From positions 1-58,169 of IMG/VR virus record IMGVR_UViG_3300028559_000043: a stretch of 58,169 bases of DNA; one strand, written 5' to 3'. The first letter of the stretch is position 1; the number at the start of each line of letters is the position of its first letter. A program made the position numbers and the translations under genes. The notes under the pieces were generated by a model. It made no database searches and was not told the origin of the DNA. It saw only the letters and a list, made by a program, of their open reading frames with translations. The DNA comes from a virus. Of the stretch, positions 23,138 to 30,987 are shown in pieces.

Positions 23138-23674
23138 TTATATCACAAATGGTAGTACAAGCCAAATGCCTTGGGTCAATAACATTGTTCCAAAAATACT
23201 AACACCAATACTTCCCCAAAACATACGTTTACTCACAGCCAAAATACTAGCAGATAATAATACAATAGCTAACTGAAATGCCATTGCGGCAAACGTTAAC
23301 CATGGTGTATGTTTTTTGGCTTCGTCACGTTCGGCTTCAATCTTTAATGCTTTAGCCATTAATTCTTTCTTACCCTCACCCTTATCAGGCTCAGATTCAT
23401 ATCTATCAATTTTAGCTTGTAATATTTCTTTACGTTTTGGATCTGTAGTGGATTCTAATTGTCCTTCAGCGATACTTTGCTTAATTGATTTAGCTTGGTA
23501 AAAGTTCCAAGTATCGTTTGCTTTGATTGTATTACTTAATATTTTGCTACTAAATCCACTAGCCATATATGTTGTAATTGCTAATAATAGTGCAATGACG
23601 GTAATGACCCATCCTGCTCTATCTTTAAGTTGTGCCTCACGCTCACTACGTGATAATGTTTTTACTTCTGCCAT
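23138..23674 (-). CDS. DUF4337-like membrane protein
   Basis: 178 residues with a helix near 21-43, a charged periplasmic or cytoplasmic segment (NTIKANDTWNFYQAKSIKQS; many Glu/Lys), and two C-terminal helices. NTIKANDTWNFYQAKSIK is characteristic of DUF4337 membrane proteins of unknown function. AGAAAGG precedes ATG, and a GATAAATA octamer lies 22 bases upstream. Confidence 0.75.
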   Translation of the reverse strand: MAEVKTLSRSEREAQLKDRAGWVITVIALLLAITTYMASGFSSKILSNTIKANDTWNFYQAKSIKQSIAEGQLESTTDPKRKEILQAKIDRYESEPDKGEGKKELMAKALKIEAERDEAKKHTPWLTFAAMAFQLAIVLLSASILAVSKRMFWGSIGVSIFGTMLLTQGIWLVLPFVI

Positions 23675-23696
23675 ATTAAGCCTTTCTTTAATATAT

Positions 23697-23704
23697 TATT
23701 TATC
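23697..23704 (-). promoter_or_regulatory. Late promoter candidate GATAAATA
   Basis: It lies 22 bases upstream of the DUF4337-like start, overlapping the last codons of the preceding gene, with a normal ribosome site between. Confidence 0.5.
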
Positions 23705-24182
23705 TAGTGAGCATAGCAAAGGTGAAAAGCACAACCGGGATCGCTATTGCCATAAAACTTGTGCCTATAAGCAGTCTATCTATCATGTCGGACTGTGCTT
23801 GAATCCTAGCATTTTTTATGTCCGCTTGTAATTTAGCACGTTCTTTATACATACGAACACGTTCAGCCATCATCTCATCCCATACATCTTTATTTCCTGA
23901 CCATATCAATAATTCTTTTAATTCTTTTTCAGCATCACGTAATGCTTTACTTTGCATTGCAATCTGTATCGACAATGACCTAATCTGTCCATCGGTAAGA
24001 ATGTTTTTACCGTTTTGTGCCGCTACATTAGCAGAGTGAATTGTGTCAGAGTTTTCAAAAAACTTAGCAAATTGTCCGTATAGACTGTTAACATCCTTAC
24101 CTAATGCAATGGCTTTTTTAATATAACCAACTGATTGTTGGGCGGCTGTGAAGGCAATACCAAGAGTAATAGGATCTATCAT
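23700..24182 (-). CDS. Tail-anchored membrane protein with helical body
   Basis: 160 residues: a largely helical, charged body (residues 20-130, coiled-coil-like KALRDAEKELKELL) and one C-terminal transmembrane helix (LIGTSFMAIAIPVVLFTFAML). The topology resembles phage envelope or lysis accessory proteins, but nothing identifies it. It overlaps the upstream 54-residue gene (ATGA), so four small membrane or secreted proteins form one coupled run here (24179-25084). Confidence 0.65.
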   Translation of the reverse strand: MIDPITLGIAFTAAQQSVGYIKKAIALGKDVNSLYGQFAKFFENSDTIHSANVAAQNGKNILTDGQIRSLSIQIAMQSKALRDAEKELKELLIWSGNKDVWDEMMAERVRMYKERAKLQADIKNARIQAQSDMIDRLLIGTSFMAIAIPVVLFTFAMLTR

Positions 24183-24343
24183 TTTTTCTTGTCAATCTTC
24201 TTTGGTGCATCTCTATCTCGCCATTCTAAACATATTACTTTACGATTGTAAACATCGCCACTCCATGCCCACCGAACACACTCAATACGTGCCGCTGATG
24301 ATGGGATAATTATTCCCAGCACCAGTAGCACTATGTATTTCAT
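24179..24343 (-). CDS. Small secreted protein (54 aa)
   Basis: A 54-residue reading frame. The N-terminus is a signal peptide (KYIVLLVLGIIIPSSA), and the mature part is short, with two Cys and a Lys-rich tail. Both ends overlap neighbours as ATGA, which strongly supports translation. The signal lacks a lipobox. It could be a small periplasmic partner of the adjacent membrane proteins, such as an outer spanin-like peptide, though the absence of a lipid anchor argues against that. Confidence 0.65.
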   Translation of the reverse strand: MKYIVLLVLGIIIPSSAARIECVRWAWSGDVYNRKVICLEWRDRDAPKKIDKKK

Positions 24344-24960
24344 TTGTTTGCCAACGGATTATCCATAGCCTTTTGTATTTTGCTATCAACTTCTCTCTTT
24401 AATGTTTCTACTTCACGGTTGATTTCTCTGCGAGCCGCAGTAAATTCACTGTTGATTTCCTTACGTGTTGCTTCCATGTCTTTGCGAATTGCAGCCGCTT
24501 CGGTTCTGGCCCTTTCTAGGTCTTCACGCACAGCTTTACGCATATCACGCATTTCACTTTCAGTTTCACGTTGTGCATTCTTAACGCTACGTTCTACTTG
24601 CTCGGTTACAGATTCATTACGGCGAATATCATTCTTCAAATCAGTTTTGATATCACGTGTGTAATCGCTTGTTTTGCTACTATTTTCTTCAATGACTGCT
24701 AAACGTTTATCAAAGCCAGATAAATCCGGAGCTGAATATTCAGCAATCTTTTTCTTCATACCCACGTAATCTTTATAGACTTCAAATGAACCATATAATC
24801 CACCTAATATAGATGATACAATTGTAGCCGCAACCATTAATTTTGCAGGTGTAAATTCATAGCCACCAATACTGATGACAGTATCTTTACTGGCATACTT
24901 TTTTACAGCCGCCTCAGCCTCATCAATTTTAGCATTTACATTTTTTATTTCTTCTGCCAT
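24340..24960 (-). CDS. Membrane-anchored coiled-coil protein
   Basis: 206 residues: a short helical N-terminus, one TM helix at about 38-60 (KLMVAATIVSSILGGLYG), then about 120 residues of continuous charged coiled coil rich in Arg and Glu. The architecture suggests a scaffold across or along the inner membrane. Similar proteins occur in aquatic T4-type phages. No enzymatic motif is present. Confidence 0.7.
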   Translation of the reverse strand: MAEEIKNVNAKIDEAEAAVKKYASKDTVISIGGYEFTPAKLMVAATIVSSILGGLYGSFEVYKDYVGMKKKIAEYSAPDLSGFDKRLAVIEENSSKTSDYTRDIKTDLKNDIRRNESVTEQVERSVKNAQRETESEMRDMRKAVREDLERARTEAAAIRKDMEATRKEINSEFTAARREINREVETLKREVDSKIQKAMDNPLANK

Positions 24961-24961
24961 T

Positions 24962-25084
24962 TTATTTTCCTTTTTTAGCTAATATAGCTTGTATTTTTTC
25001 TTGCATCATTTTAGCCCAGAAAGGTTGAGGGAAGTTCCAACCTATAAATGCACCTACTGCTATCCATAATAATATATCAAACAT
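24962..25084 (-). CDS. Membrane micropeptide (40 aa)
   Basis: 40 residues: an N-terminal TM helix (ILLWIAVGAFIGWNF) and a basic amphipathic tail (EKIQAILAKKGK). TAA is one base before the next ATG. GGAAAATAAAATG precedes it. It is coupled to the coiled-coil protein downstream. The size and charge pattern resemble small holin-like or pinholin-like peptides, but this is weak evidence. Confidence 0.6.
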   Translation of the reverse strand: MFDILLWIAVGAFIGWNFPQPFWAKMMQEKIQAILAKKGK

Positions 25085-25095
25085 TTTATTTTCCT

Positions 25096-26919
25096 TTATT
25101 TGTATTGTAAGTTCACCAAATCTTGGTGTAATCTATCGCTAGACAATTGACGTAATACTCTTACGTTGTCTACATTTACTTGATTTCTGTAAATCTCTTT
25201 TGGTGCATAGAACGGTGCATCTGCTAACGCAAATGAATATGCCTGATAGCCAGCAGGTTGTGTTGCCATTCTAGTAATATCAACACCTCCGGCTAATTCA
25301 TTTGGTTGCACGTTCTTGTTTACTGCATCTGTTTTTTGTTCTTGTGTATTTGCGTTTAACATCATAGGGCGTTGTTCTATTGCGTCATTTAATACAGAAC
25401 GACCACCTACTTTGATTCCCTCAGTCTGTGGAGTTGACTCAGGCTCTATCTGTATACCAGAACGTCCTGTTGGCAACTGGAATCCAAAGTTTGTTAATGG
25501 TGATTCAAATGATGATAATGATCCCGAGACCTGCGGAGTAATTGAGCTAAACTGATATGGTATGGTTGTAACAGTTAATCCACTACCCATACTCTGTGTA
25601 GTTTCAGTAACAGTAACCTGTGTAGGTGGACGAATCGCTTCAATACTAGATGCCGTAGAAGTTTGACCAGTTGGCAATGAAAATGCACTAGTTTGAGTTT
25701 GTGAAGTTGCCCTAGTTGTAGTGCCTGCTGTGGCACTTGTACCAGTTGAACTACTAGACATACTTTGTGTAACAGCAGAGCCGGCAACTGATTCAGCTTG
25801 CTGTTGTGCAGATGTTGCAGTTTGTGTGGCAGCAGATTCAGCAGCCTGCACTACTGATTTAGCCTCATTGCCTATTCTTGCTTGATTACTACTAATCATA
25901 CTCATAACACTACTGAGACTGGGTCCTGCTTTGCTAGTATTATCACTTGCTGTTTTAACTTCACCTGCTTTAGGTTGACTGCCTCCACCTTGAGGAGGAG
26001 GTTGATTTGCCGGTGGCGGGCCGTTGGGATTATTATTTGAGCTAGGTCCTGGACCACTCCCCGGTGGAGGTGGACTACCTGGTGGAGGTTCTGAGCCTGG
26101 GGGAGGGGGAGGACTACCTAGTGGTGGTGGAGGGCTTCCAGGAGGAGGTGGTGCACCATCTGGTGGTGGCGGAGGAGGTGCATCTTCAGGCACAACTACT
26201 ACGGGGTTTAGTTTTGCAAGCGCATCGTTGAATCCTTTACAACTAGTCGAGTAAAAAGGATTTGTTGCACAAGGATCAACACTATACTTCAAACTAAAAC
26301 TTACAGCAGTTATTTCTGGACCATATGGCCCTGTCCAGAAGTTGTTATCTTTGCCCACAAATCCATACTGAGCATTGCCTAGACTAGGAACACCATATGG
26401 TGAATTGAATGTTTCTGAATAATAAAATTGTGTCCAGTTGTATTTGCCATTTAGATTATAATTGTATGATTCCAATACTGCTGAGTTTTTGTTATTGTAG
26501 ATGTTAACGTATGCCGATAACTGGTCTTGTTGACCATTGTCCCATCCATTGCCATTTTTGGCACTAAAGCCAAAGTTAAACCCGTTAACTTGTAAGCCTG
26601 TTCCTGAGTTAGGCAATGCGTTTTTGATGTTGACTATTTGATTTAAGTCTGTTAATCCATAAGAGAAGTTGATGATATTAGATCCTGGCCCCCAGGCAGC
26701 AACTCTAGGTAGTGGACCACAATAGCCCGGATCACCACCAGCCCAGCAGGTTAGTGGTTGACCAATAGTACCTGCATTTTGCCAGGTAGAGGTAGTACCA
26801 GTAGCCTGGTTAGTAAAGTTAGTCAGGTTACCAGTTGTATCAACTTGTTGACTGTTAGAATAACTTGTGGACAAGAACGCCAAGGATAGCGCCAATGCCA
26901 ACTTTCTTATAAGTGTCAT
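25096..26919 (-). CDS. Secreted Pro-rich surface-type protein (607 aa)
   Basis: The N-terminus is a Sec signal peptide (RKLALALSLAFLSTSYS). A beta-rich domain of about 200 residues with Cys pairs follows, then a Pro/Gly linker near 245-315 (PPPPPPDGAPPPPGSPPPP), then a Ser/Thr/Gln-rich region and a C-terminal charged domain. It would be exported to the host periplasm or surface. GAGG precedes ATG 26919, and the start lies inside the previous gene, overlapping it by 65 bases in another frame. Large secreted proteins are unusual for a phage. Confidence 0.75.
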   Translation of the reverse strand: MTLIRKLALALSLAFLSTSYSNSQQVDTTGNLTNFTNQATGTTSTWQNAGTIGQPLTCWAGGDPGYCGPLPRVAAWGPGSNIINFSYGLTDLNQIVNIKNALPNSGTGLQVNGFNFGFSAKNGNGWDNGQQDQLSAYVNIYNNKNSAVLESYNYNLNGKYNWTQFYYSETFNSPYGVPSLGNAQYGFVGKDNNFWTGPYGPEITAVSFSLKYSVDPCATNPFYSTSCKGFNDALAKLNPVVVVPEDAPPPPPPDGAPPPPGSPPPPLGSPPPPPGSEPPPGSPPPPGSGPGPSSNNNPNGPPPANQPPPQGGGSQPKAGEVKTASDNTSKAGPSLSSVMSMISSNQARIGNEAKSVVQAAESAATQTATSAQQQAESVAGSAVTQSMSSSSTGTSATAGTTTRATSQTQTSAFSLPTGQTSTASSIEAIRPPTQVTVTETTQSMGSGLTVTTIPYQFSSITPQVSGSLSSFESPLTNFGFQLPTGRSGIQIEPESTPQTEGIKVGGRSVLNDAIEQRPMMLNANTQEQKTDAVNKNVQPNELAGGVDITRMATQPAGYQAYSFALADAPFYAPKEIYRNQVNVDNVRVLRQLSSDRLHQDLVNLQYK

Positions 26920-28060
26920 CTATTTTTACCTCATCTAACTTTGGAATCTTATCTGGATTAGCGTCCCATTGTGCTTTTGCCTGCTCACCAATCTTACCTT
27001 CGTATGGGCATGGTGTACCAGCGGCTAACATAGCATCAAACACACGACGGTCTTGACACATAGTAGCAACTGCGGCTACCTTCATACCCATATCGTATAG
27101 AGTTTTACTTAACTTTAGTCGTTCGCAATTCATATCACGTACTGTGCCACCACTTGATACGCCAAATACTTGTGTCTGAACTGAGCCAGAACTACCCGTA
27201 GAACATAGGTCAGCATTACCACCACTTAGCATTGCAGGTGCAACAGCAGTTGGTGGAGGTTGAATAAGACGTTGTGTGACCTCAGTTTTATTAATATTAG
27301 TATTGGTTACCTCACCTTGCTGAATATTTGTGTTAACCGAATTATTTTGATTAATATTGTTGTTGGTAGCAGTACTTGCACTAGTTGAAGTATTGATATT
27401 ACGATTGGTCATATCACCGGTGTTTACATTGTTGTTAGTAGCAGTGCTTGTACTAACGTTGTTATTGTTGTTGGTAGCAGTACTTGTACTGTTATTAATG
27501 TTTCTATACGTCATATCACCGGTGTTGACGTTGTTGTTATTGTTAGTTGCTGTGCTAGTACTAGTTGAAGTATTGATATTTCTATAAGTCATATCACCGG
27601 TGTTGATATTGTTATTGGTATTAACGTTAGTACTAGAACTGGTACTTACATTGTTGTTATTGTAAGTCATTGTACCGGAATTAACATTGTTATTGTTGTT
27701 ATTGTAAGTCATTGTACCGGAATTAACATTGTTATTGTTGACAGTACTAGTTCCTGAATTAATATTGTTATTTGTGTTTACACTGGTACTATTGTTATTG
27801 TTGGTGTTTGTGCTAGTACTGTTTACTGCGGCAGTGCTGGTACTATTGCTATTACTAGTAGTATTGCTATTTGAAGTCACAGTACTGGTACTGTTGCTTG
27901 TGCTATTAGTGTCAACTAATGTTTTGGAATCATATGTTCCTTGATTAATTAATGTACTTGTGCCGGTAGTTGTGCCACCAGCAGAACTGGATGTGGTTGT
28001 AGTCTGCGCTATTGCACCCGTAGTAATTGCTATAGCCAACGCTATTATGATTTTCTTCAT
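26855..28060 (-). CDS. Secreted Asn/Ser/Thr-repeat protein (401 aa)
   Basis: I choose ATG 28060 (GGAAAGAAAG upstream) rather than an upstream extension that reads through AT-rich leader sequence. A signal peptide (KKIIIALAIAITTGAIAQ) is followed by about 220 residues of imperfect repeats such as NNNNVNTGDMTYRNIN and STSTSTA. The C-terminal domain of about 110 residues has four Cys (LCSTGSSG, MNCERLKL, TMCQDRR, TPCPYEGK) and a final hydrophobic helix (GIGAILGVLVHKLF). It may be an extended surface or periplasmic protein. The Cys-rich domain resembles phage-encoded curli- or adhesin-like hypotheticals. Confidence 0.75.
   Translation of the reverse strand: MKKIIIALAIAITTGAIAQTTTTSSSAGGTTTGTSTLINQGTYDSKTLVDTNSTSNSTSTVTSNSNTTSNSNSTSTAAVNSTSTNTNNNNSTSVNTNNNINSGTSTVNNNNVNSGTMTYNNNNNNVNSGTMTYNNNNVSTSSSTNVNTNNNINTGDMTYRNINTSTSTSTATNNNNNVNTGDMTYRNINNSTSTATNNNNNVSTSTATNNNVNTGDMTNRNINTSTSASTATNNNINQNNSVNTNIQQGEVTNTNINKTEVTQRLIQPPPTAVAPAMLSGGNADLCSTGSSGSVQTQVFGVSSGGTVRDMNCERLKLSKTLYDMGMKVAAVATMCQDRRVFDAMLAAGTPCPYEGKIGEQAKAQWDANPDKIPKLDEVKIDDTYKKVGIGAILGVLVHKLF
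27290..27960. repeat. Tandem imperfect repeats coding Asn/Thr/Ser units
   Basis: Short imperfect direct repeats (for example ATATCACCGGTGTT before GTTGTTATT, at about 27410, 27525 and 27590; ATTGTACCGGAATTAAC at about 27670 and 27712) lie within the Asn-rich gene. They have no uniform spacer length and are translated, so they are coding microrepeats. Confidence 0.75.
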
Positions 28061-28113
28061 CTTTCTTTCCTTGTTTTTATTATTTTTTGAGTAAAGATGG
28101 TTTTTACTATTGA

Positions 28114-28121
28114 TATTTATC
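28114..28121 (-). promoter_or_regulatory. Late promoter candidate GATAAATA
   Basis: It is followed by TC as in the strongest copies, 53 bases upstream of the Asn-rich gene's ATG. Confidence 0.55.
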
Positions 28122-28147
28122 AAGTTTTGGGTAAATAAAACTATGTA

Positions 28148-28155
28148 GATAAATA
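28148..28155 (+). promoter_or_regulatory. Late promoter candidate GATAAATA
   Basis: It lies 19 bases before ATG 28175 with AAAGGAG between, divergent from the copy at 28114. The 115-base intergenic region thus holds back-to-back late promoters. Confidence 0.55.
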
Positions 28156-28174
28156 AATATAAAGGAGCCACAAT

Positions 28175-28339
28175 ATGAGTTGGTTTAAACACAAGCCTAG
28201 GCTAAAAAATCCTCCTAAACTTCACCCCTATCACACAAGTCCTATAGCAGAAAAGCTATTGAAAGAGACTAAACTTGAAGTCACTGGTGTAAAGGCTAAA
28301 TTAGAAGCACAAGATAAGAAAAAGAAAAATGAACGGTAG
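28175..28339 (+). CDS. Conserved T4-type small protein (54 aa)
   Basis: The 54-residue product begins MSWFKHKPRLKNPPKL and contains HPYHTSPIAEKLLKETK; this pattern recurs as a hypothetical in T4-type cyanophages and other aquatic phages. It is basic and ends in a Lys-rich tail. AAAGGAG precedes ATG. The function is unknown. It overlaps the next ORF by 11 bases. Confidence 0.7.
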   Translation: MSWFKHKPRLKNPPKLHPYHTSPIAEKLLKETKLEVTGVKAKLEAQDKKKKNER

Positions 28340-28502
28340 AGAATTACAGCATATGTATCAACAATGGTGTCAGGGAAATGATGATTATAATTTTCGTTGG
28401 TTAGATTTTGTTGAAATGGCTGCCAGACACTTTAAACAACCCGAAAGTGAAGTGCTTAGAGAATTACAAAAACATTATTGGTTTGTTAAAAATAACAAGT
28501 AA
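28329..28502 (+). CDS. Small conserved protein (57 aa)
   Basis: 57 residues, aromatic-rich and helical (MYQQWCQGNDDYNFRWLDFVEMAA, shown only in part, then PESEVLRELQKHYWF). It overlaps the preceding ORF by 11 bases in another frame. No domain is recognised. The Trp/Phe-rich composition suggests a folded helical bundle. Confidence 0.55.
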   Translation: MNGRELQHMYQQWCQGNDDYNFRWLDFVEMAARHFKQPESEVLRELQKHYWFVKNNK

Positions 28503-28520
28503 ACAGCGGGTAATTTTCAT

Positions 28521-28549
28521 TTGCATATATACGATTATTATGCTATAAT
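28521..28549 (+). promoter_or_regulatory. Sigma-70-like promoter, TTGCAT-17-TATAAT
   Basis: -35 (28521-28526) with two mismatches and a perfect -10 (28544-28549). It drives the secreted protein and carboxypeptidase genes. TTAGGAG lies before the ATG at 28573. Confidence 0.75.
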
Positions 28550-28572
28550 GATAGAACGATTAGGAGAATCAA

Positions 28573-28893
28573 ATGAAGGCAATTTACCTAACGATTGGGA
28601 TGATGTGTATATTATCAAATAACTCCTACTCGCAAAAATTAGAAGAAACTGTAAAAACAGAATTACCTTGTTATAATACACAAGAACTCTTTAAGAGCCT
28701 CAGAGAGAAATTTAAAGAATTACCCTTACTAACAGGAAAAACGGACGATGAAGCCAACTCAATAATGAGTGTTTGGTTGAATCCTATAGAGAATGACTGG
28801 ACAATAGTTGCAACTAAGAAAGAACTAAGTTGTGTTGTTGGAACTGGAACTGATATGAAAATTATCTCAACCAGAAAAGGAATAGCAATATGA
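28573..28893 (+). CDS. Small secreted protein
   Basis: 106 residues with a short signal peptide (KAIYLTIGMMCILSNNSYS) and a mature domain with two Cys (ELPCYNTQELF and KELSCVVGTG) that could form a disulphide. WLNPIENDWTIVATKKELSCVVGTG looks like a small alpha/beta periplasmic domain seen in cyanophages as a hypothetical. It shares ATGA with the carboxypeptidase gene. Confidence 0.65.
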   Translation: MKAIYLTIGMMCILSNNSYSQKLEETVKTELPCYNTQELFKSLREKFKELPLLTGKTDDEANSIMSVWLNPIENDWTIVATKKELSCVVGTGTDMKIISTRKGIAI

Positions 28894-29624
28894 TTAAGAA
28901 ATTAATAATAATACTAACATTAGCAACAAGTTCTGTTTACGCCGACCAAACACTAACAGCACAAGCTTGGTTAGTTGCCGACCATAATGGTAAGATACTT
29001 GAAGGCTCTAATATGTCAGAGGTCCGTAGCATAGCAAGTATTACCAAACTAATGACTGCTATGGTCGTGTTAGATAGTGGTCAATCACTAACGGAAATCA
29101 TTCCAAAGAAACTCTACAACAAACAACTAACCAGAGAAACACTGATAGATTTGGCAATCGTTAAGAGTGATAACAATGCCGCACAGATGTTATGTGATTA
29201 TTATCCGGGAGGATATAAAAGTTGCATTGATGCAATGAATAGTAAAGCAACACTATTACAAATGACTAACAGTGTCTTTACAGACCCAACTGGAAGAATG
29301 CACACCAATGTCAGCACAGCACATGATTTGATTAAGTTAGTATTTGCGGCAAGCAAGTATCCATTGATTGTTCACGCAAGTAATATGGATGCTGTTCGTT
29401 GGAATGTTAGTAAGAAGAAAAATGTAGAGTTTAAAAATACTAATAGCTTAGTTGGTAATGGTTATAAGTTCCTAGTCAGCAAAACAGGATTTATTAACAA
29501 AGCGGGCGGTTGTATTGTTATGATGATTGATACAGCAAATGGAATCAGGACCGTAGTCCTGTTGGGTTCAAAGAATACTAAAACACGTATCCCTGAAGCA
29601 AAGCTTCTTGCCCTTGCCTATTGA
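28890..29624 (+). CDS. D-alanyl-D-alanine carboxypeptidase (S11 family, PBP7-like)
   Basis: 244 residues with a signal peptide (KKLIIILTLATSSVYA). All three penicillin-binding motifs are intact: S50-x-x-K53 (SITK), S93-x-N95 (SDN) and K198-T-G200 (KTG). It lacks the C-terminal domain and amphipathic anchor of PBP5, so it is soluble in the periplasm, like PBP7/DacD-type endo- or carboxypeptidases. It would trim peptidoglycan stem peptides or cross-links. Its 3' end overlaps the convergent amidinotransferase gene by 7 bases. Confidence 0.92.
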   Translation: MIKKLIIILTLATSSVYADQTLTAQAWLVADHNGKILEGSNMSEVRSIASITKLMTAMVVLDSGQSLTEIIPKKLYNKQLTRETLIDLAIVKSDNNAAQMLCDYYPGGYKSCIDAMNSKATLLQMTNSVFTDPTGRMHTNVSTAHDLIKLVFAASKYPLIVHASNMDAVRWNVSKKKNVEFKNTNSLVGNGYKFLVSKTGFINKAGGCIVMMIDTANGIRTVVLLGSKNTKTRIPEAKLLALAY

Positions 29625-30658
29625 TTACGTTCAGGGAAGTAATCTTCCATTATACCCTCACGATGTAAGTCACTAGTAATACAATGTAATCCACCGTCCC
29701 AGAAATAACGATGACGGAAATTACATATGTGTGGGGTAATCCCGTATCTACTAAACGCATCAAATGCTAATTTATTGTATCCATTGACAATTACATTTTT
29801 CTTATCAACTACAATCATGTTTACGTCAAATACACTTTCTTCAACATAACCAACCCAGTGATTCATCCAAGTCTCTACATAATCAGTAAAGTCTTGATTT
29901 AATTCTTCTCCTGGCACCCACCACTTTCCTTTATTAATTGCTTTTAATTTTTGCCAGTCAGCCATTTTATTCCAACTTTCACCTTTAAGCCATACTACTT
30001 CCCATCCCGGTAATGTTTCTTCATATGTAGTTTGTCCCATAATGCTTACTATCAATCCGGGAACTACAGGACAAAAGCAACCATCTGTATGCCCTACAGT
30101 ATCCATTACCTTAACACGATAGTCAGGTAAATTATTTTGAAGGTCTTTTCGAATATCTTCTAAAGATACATTAAAGGTTTCATGAGCATCTATTGTACCT
30201 ATAATTAAATCCTTACCTATACGGCTGGTCATTGCGGCATTTAATTTAATCATATTATTTTGAATTGTATCTACAACCTTGTTACCTTGTTGTTCTACTA
30301 ATGATAAAATTGGGTCATTAAATGACGAATCCCCGAACGCAATATAAAATGTCTCACCCAGCATAATTGAATAATCTCTGGGTTGCATTGCCCAAGGCCT
30401 TGTAATCGTTGTATTATTTTTAATACAATGTTTTGCATTTGCAATAGGCCCATCCATATTTGGTCTAACCGTTTGTACACCAAAACTTTCTAACAAAGAT
30501 ATTAACTTTTGATAATCTTCTTCTGTTTCTTCTGCTATTTGATAAAATACTTTACGAACTTTTTCGTTCTTAATATAATCGTATAACTCAGGAGGATAAG
30601 ATTTTCCTACTGCCATTACTTTTAATGGGTCCCAATGTTGATAAACTGAATATGTCAT
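29618..30658 (-). CDS. Amidinotransferase-family protein (glycine/inosamine amidinotransferase-like)
   Basis: 346 residues from ATG 30658, which overlaps the stop of the upstream gene (ATGA); an in-frame ATG at 30673 is less likely. The pentein-fold catalytic residues are His190 and Asp192 (VGHTDGCF) and nucleophile Cys326 in DGGLHCITSDLHREG, as in AGAT and StrB. It may transfer an amidino group from arginine to an amine, giving a guanidino compound. Such genes occur in some phages, but the acceptor is unknown. It ends a run of metabolic genes from 34045. Confidence 0.85.
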   Translation of the reverse strand: MTYSVYQHWDPLKVMAVGKSYPPELYDYIKNEKVRKVFYQIAEETEEDYQKLISLLESFGVQTVRPNMDGPIANAKHCIKNNTTITRPWAMQPRDYSIMLGETFYIAFGDSSFNDPILSLVEQQGNKVVDTIQNNMIKLNAAMTSRIGKDLIIGTIDAHETFNVSLEDIRKDLQNNLPDYRVKVMDTVGHTDGCFCPVVPGLIVSIMGQTTYEETLPGWEVVWLKGESWNKMADWQKLKAINKGKWWVPGEELNQDFTDYVETWMNHWVGYVEESVFDVNMIVVDKKNVIVNGYNKLAFDAFSRYGITPHICNFRHRYFWDGGLHCITSDLHREGIMEDYFPERNQ

Positions 30659-30987
30659 AGTATGTCTGGCCAATCTCTAAAAAGTGCGTGTTGTATGTTA
30701 CCACTGACAAACTGATTGAAACTCTTGTGCTTAGTTTCTAAATCACCTTCAAGTGGTGCGACTCGTTTGAATGCTTCATCCATCTGAGCCATGCTAGTAA
30801 ATTCCATCATAATATGCCATTCAGGCATATCTGCTATTGAACGAAATCCCATCTTGCATCTAGTGATGCGATATGATTCCATTTTCTTTTCTGATACAAG
30901 GTGATCCAAGAATCCCTTCATATTGTTAACCCACTCTAAGTCGGGTATGTCTTCTGATTTTTCACACCAAATGTGATATATGTCCAT
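30655..30987 (-). CDS. DUF6614-like dimeric alpha-beta barrel protein
   Basis: 110 residues beginning MDIYHIWCEKSED. A GFLDHLVSEKKMESYRITRC helix-strand and EWHIMMEFTSMAQMDEAF (shown in part) match the DUF6614 family of small ferredoxin-like barrels. Related folds act as monooxygenases or in quorum or pathway accessory roles. It overlaps both flanking genes, and so is translated together with the amidinotransferase. Confidence 0.7.
   Translation of the reverse strand: MDIYHIWCEKSEDIPDLEWVNNMKGFLDHLVSEKKMESYRITRCKMGFRSIADMPEWHIMMEFTSMAQMDEAFKRVAPLEGDLETKHKSFNQFVSGNIQHALFRDWPDIL

Noticed and set aside
25316-27944. Plus-strand ORFs opposite the Pro-rich and Asn-rich secreted genes
   Set aside because: Gly-rich or Leu/Val-rich products mirror the sense repeats; the sense frames have signal peptides and ribosome sites.
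27290-27960. Possible CRISPR array in the repeat region
   Set aside because: The repeats are short, imperfect, irregularly spaced and translated in one frame; no leader or cas genes are nearby.
25096-28060. Frameshift fusion between the two secreted genes
   Set aside because: Each has its own signal peptide and ribosome site, so the overlap is between two separate genes rather than one broken or frameshifted gene.
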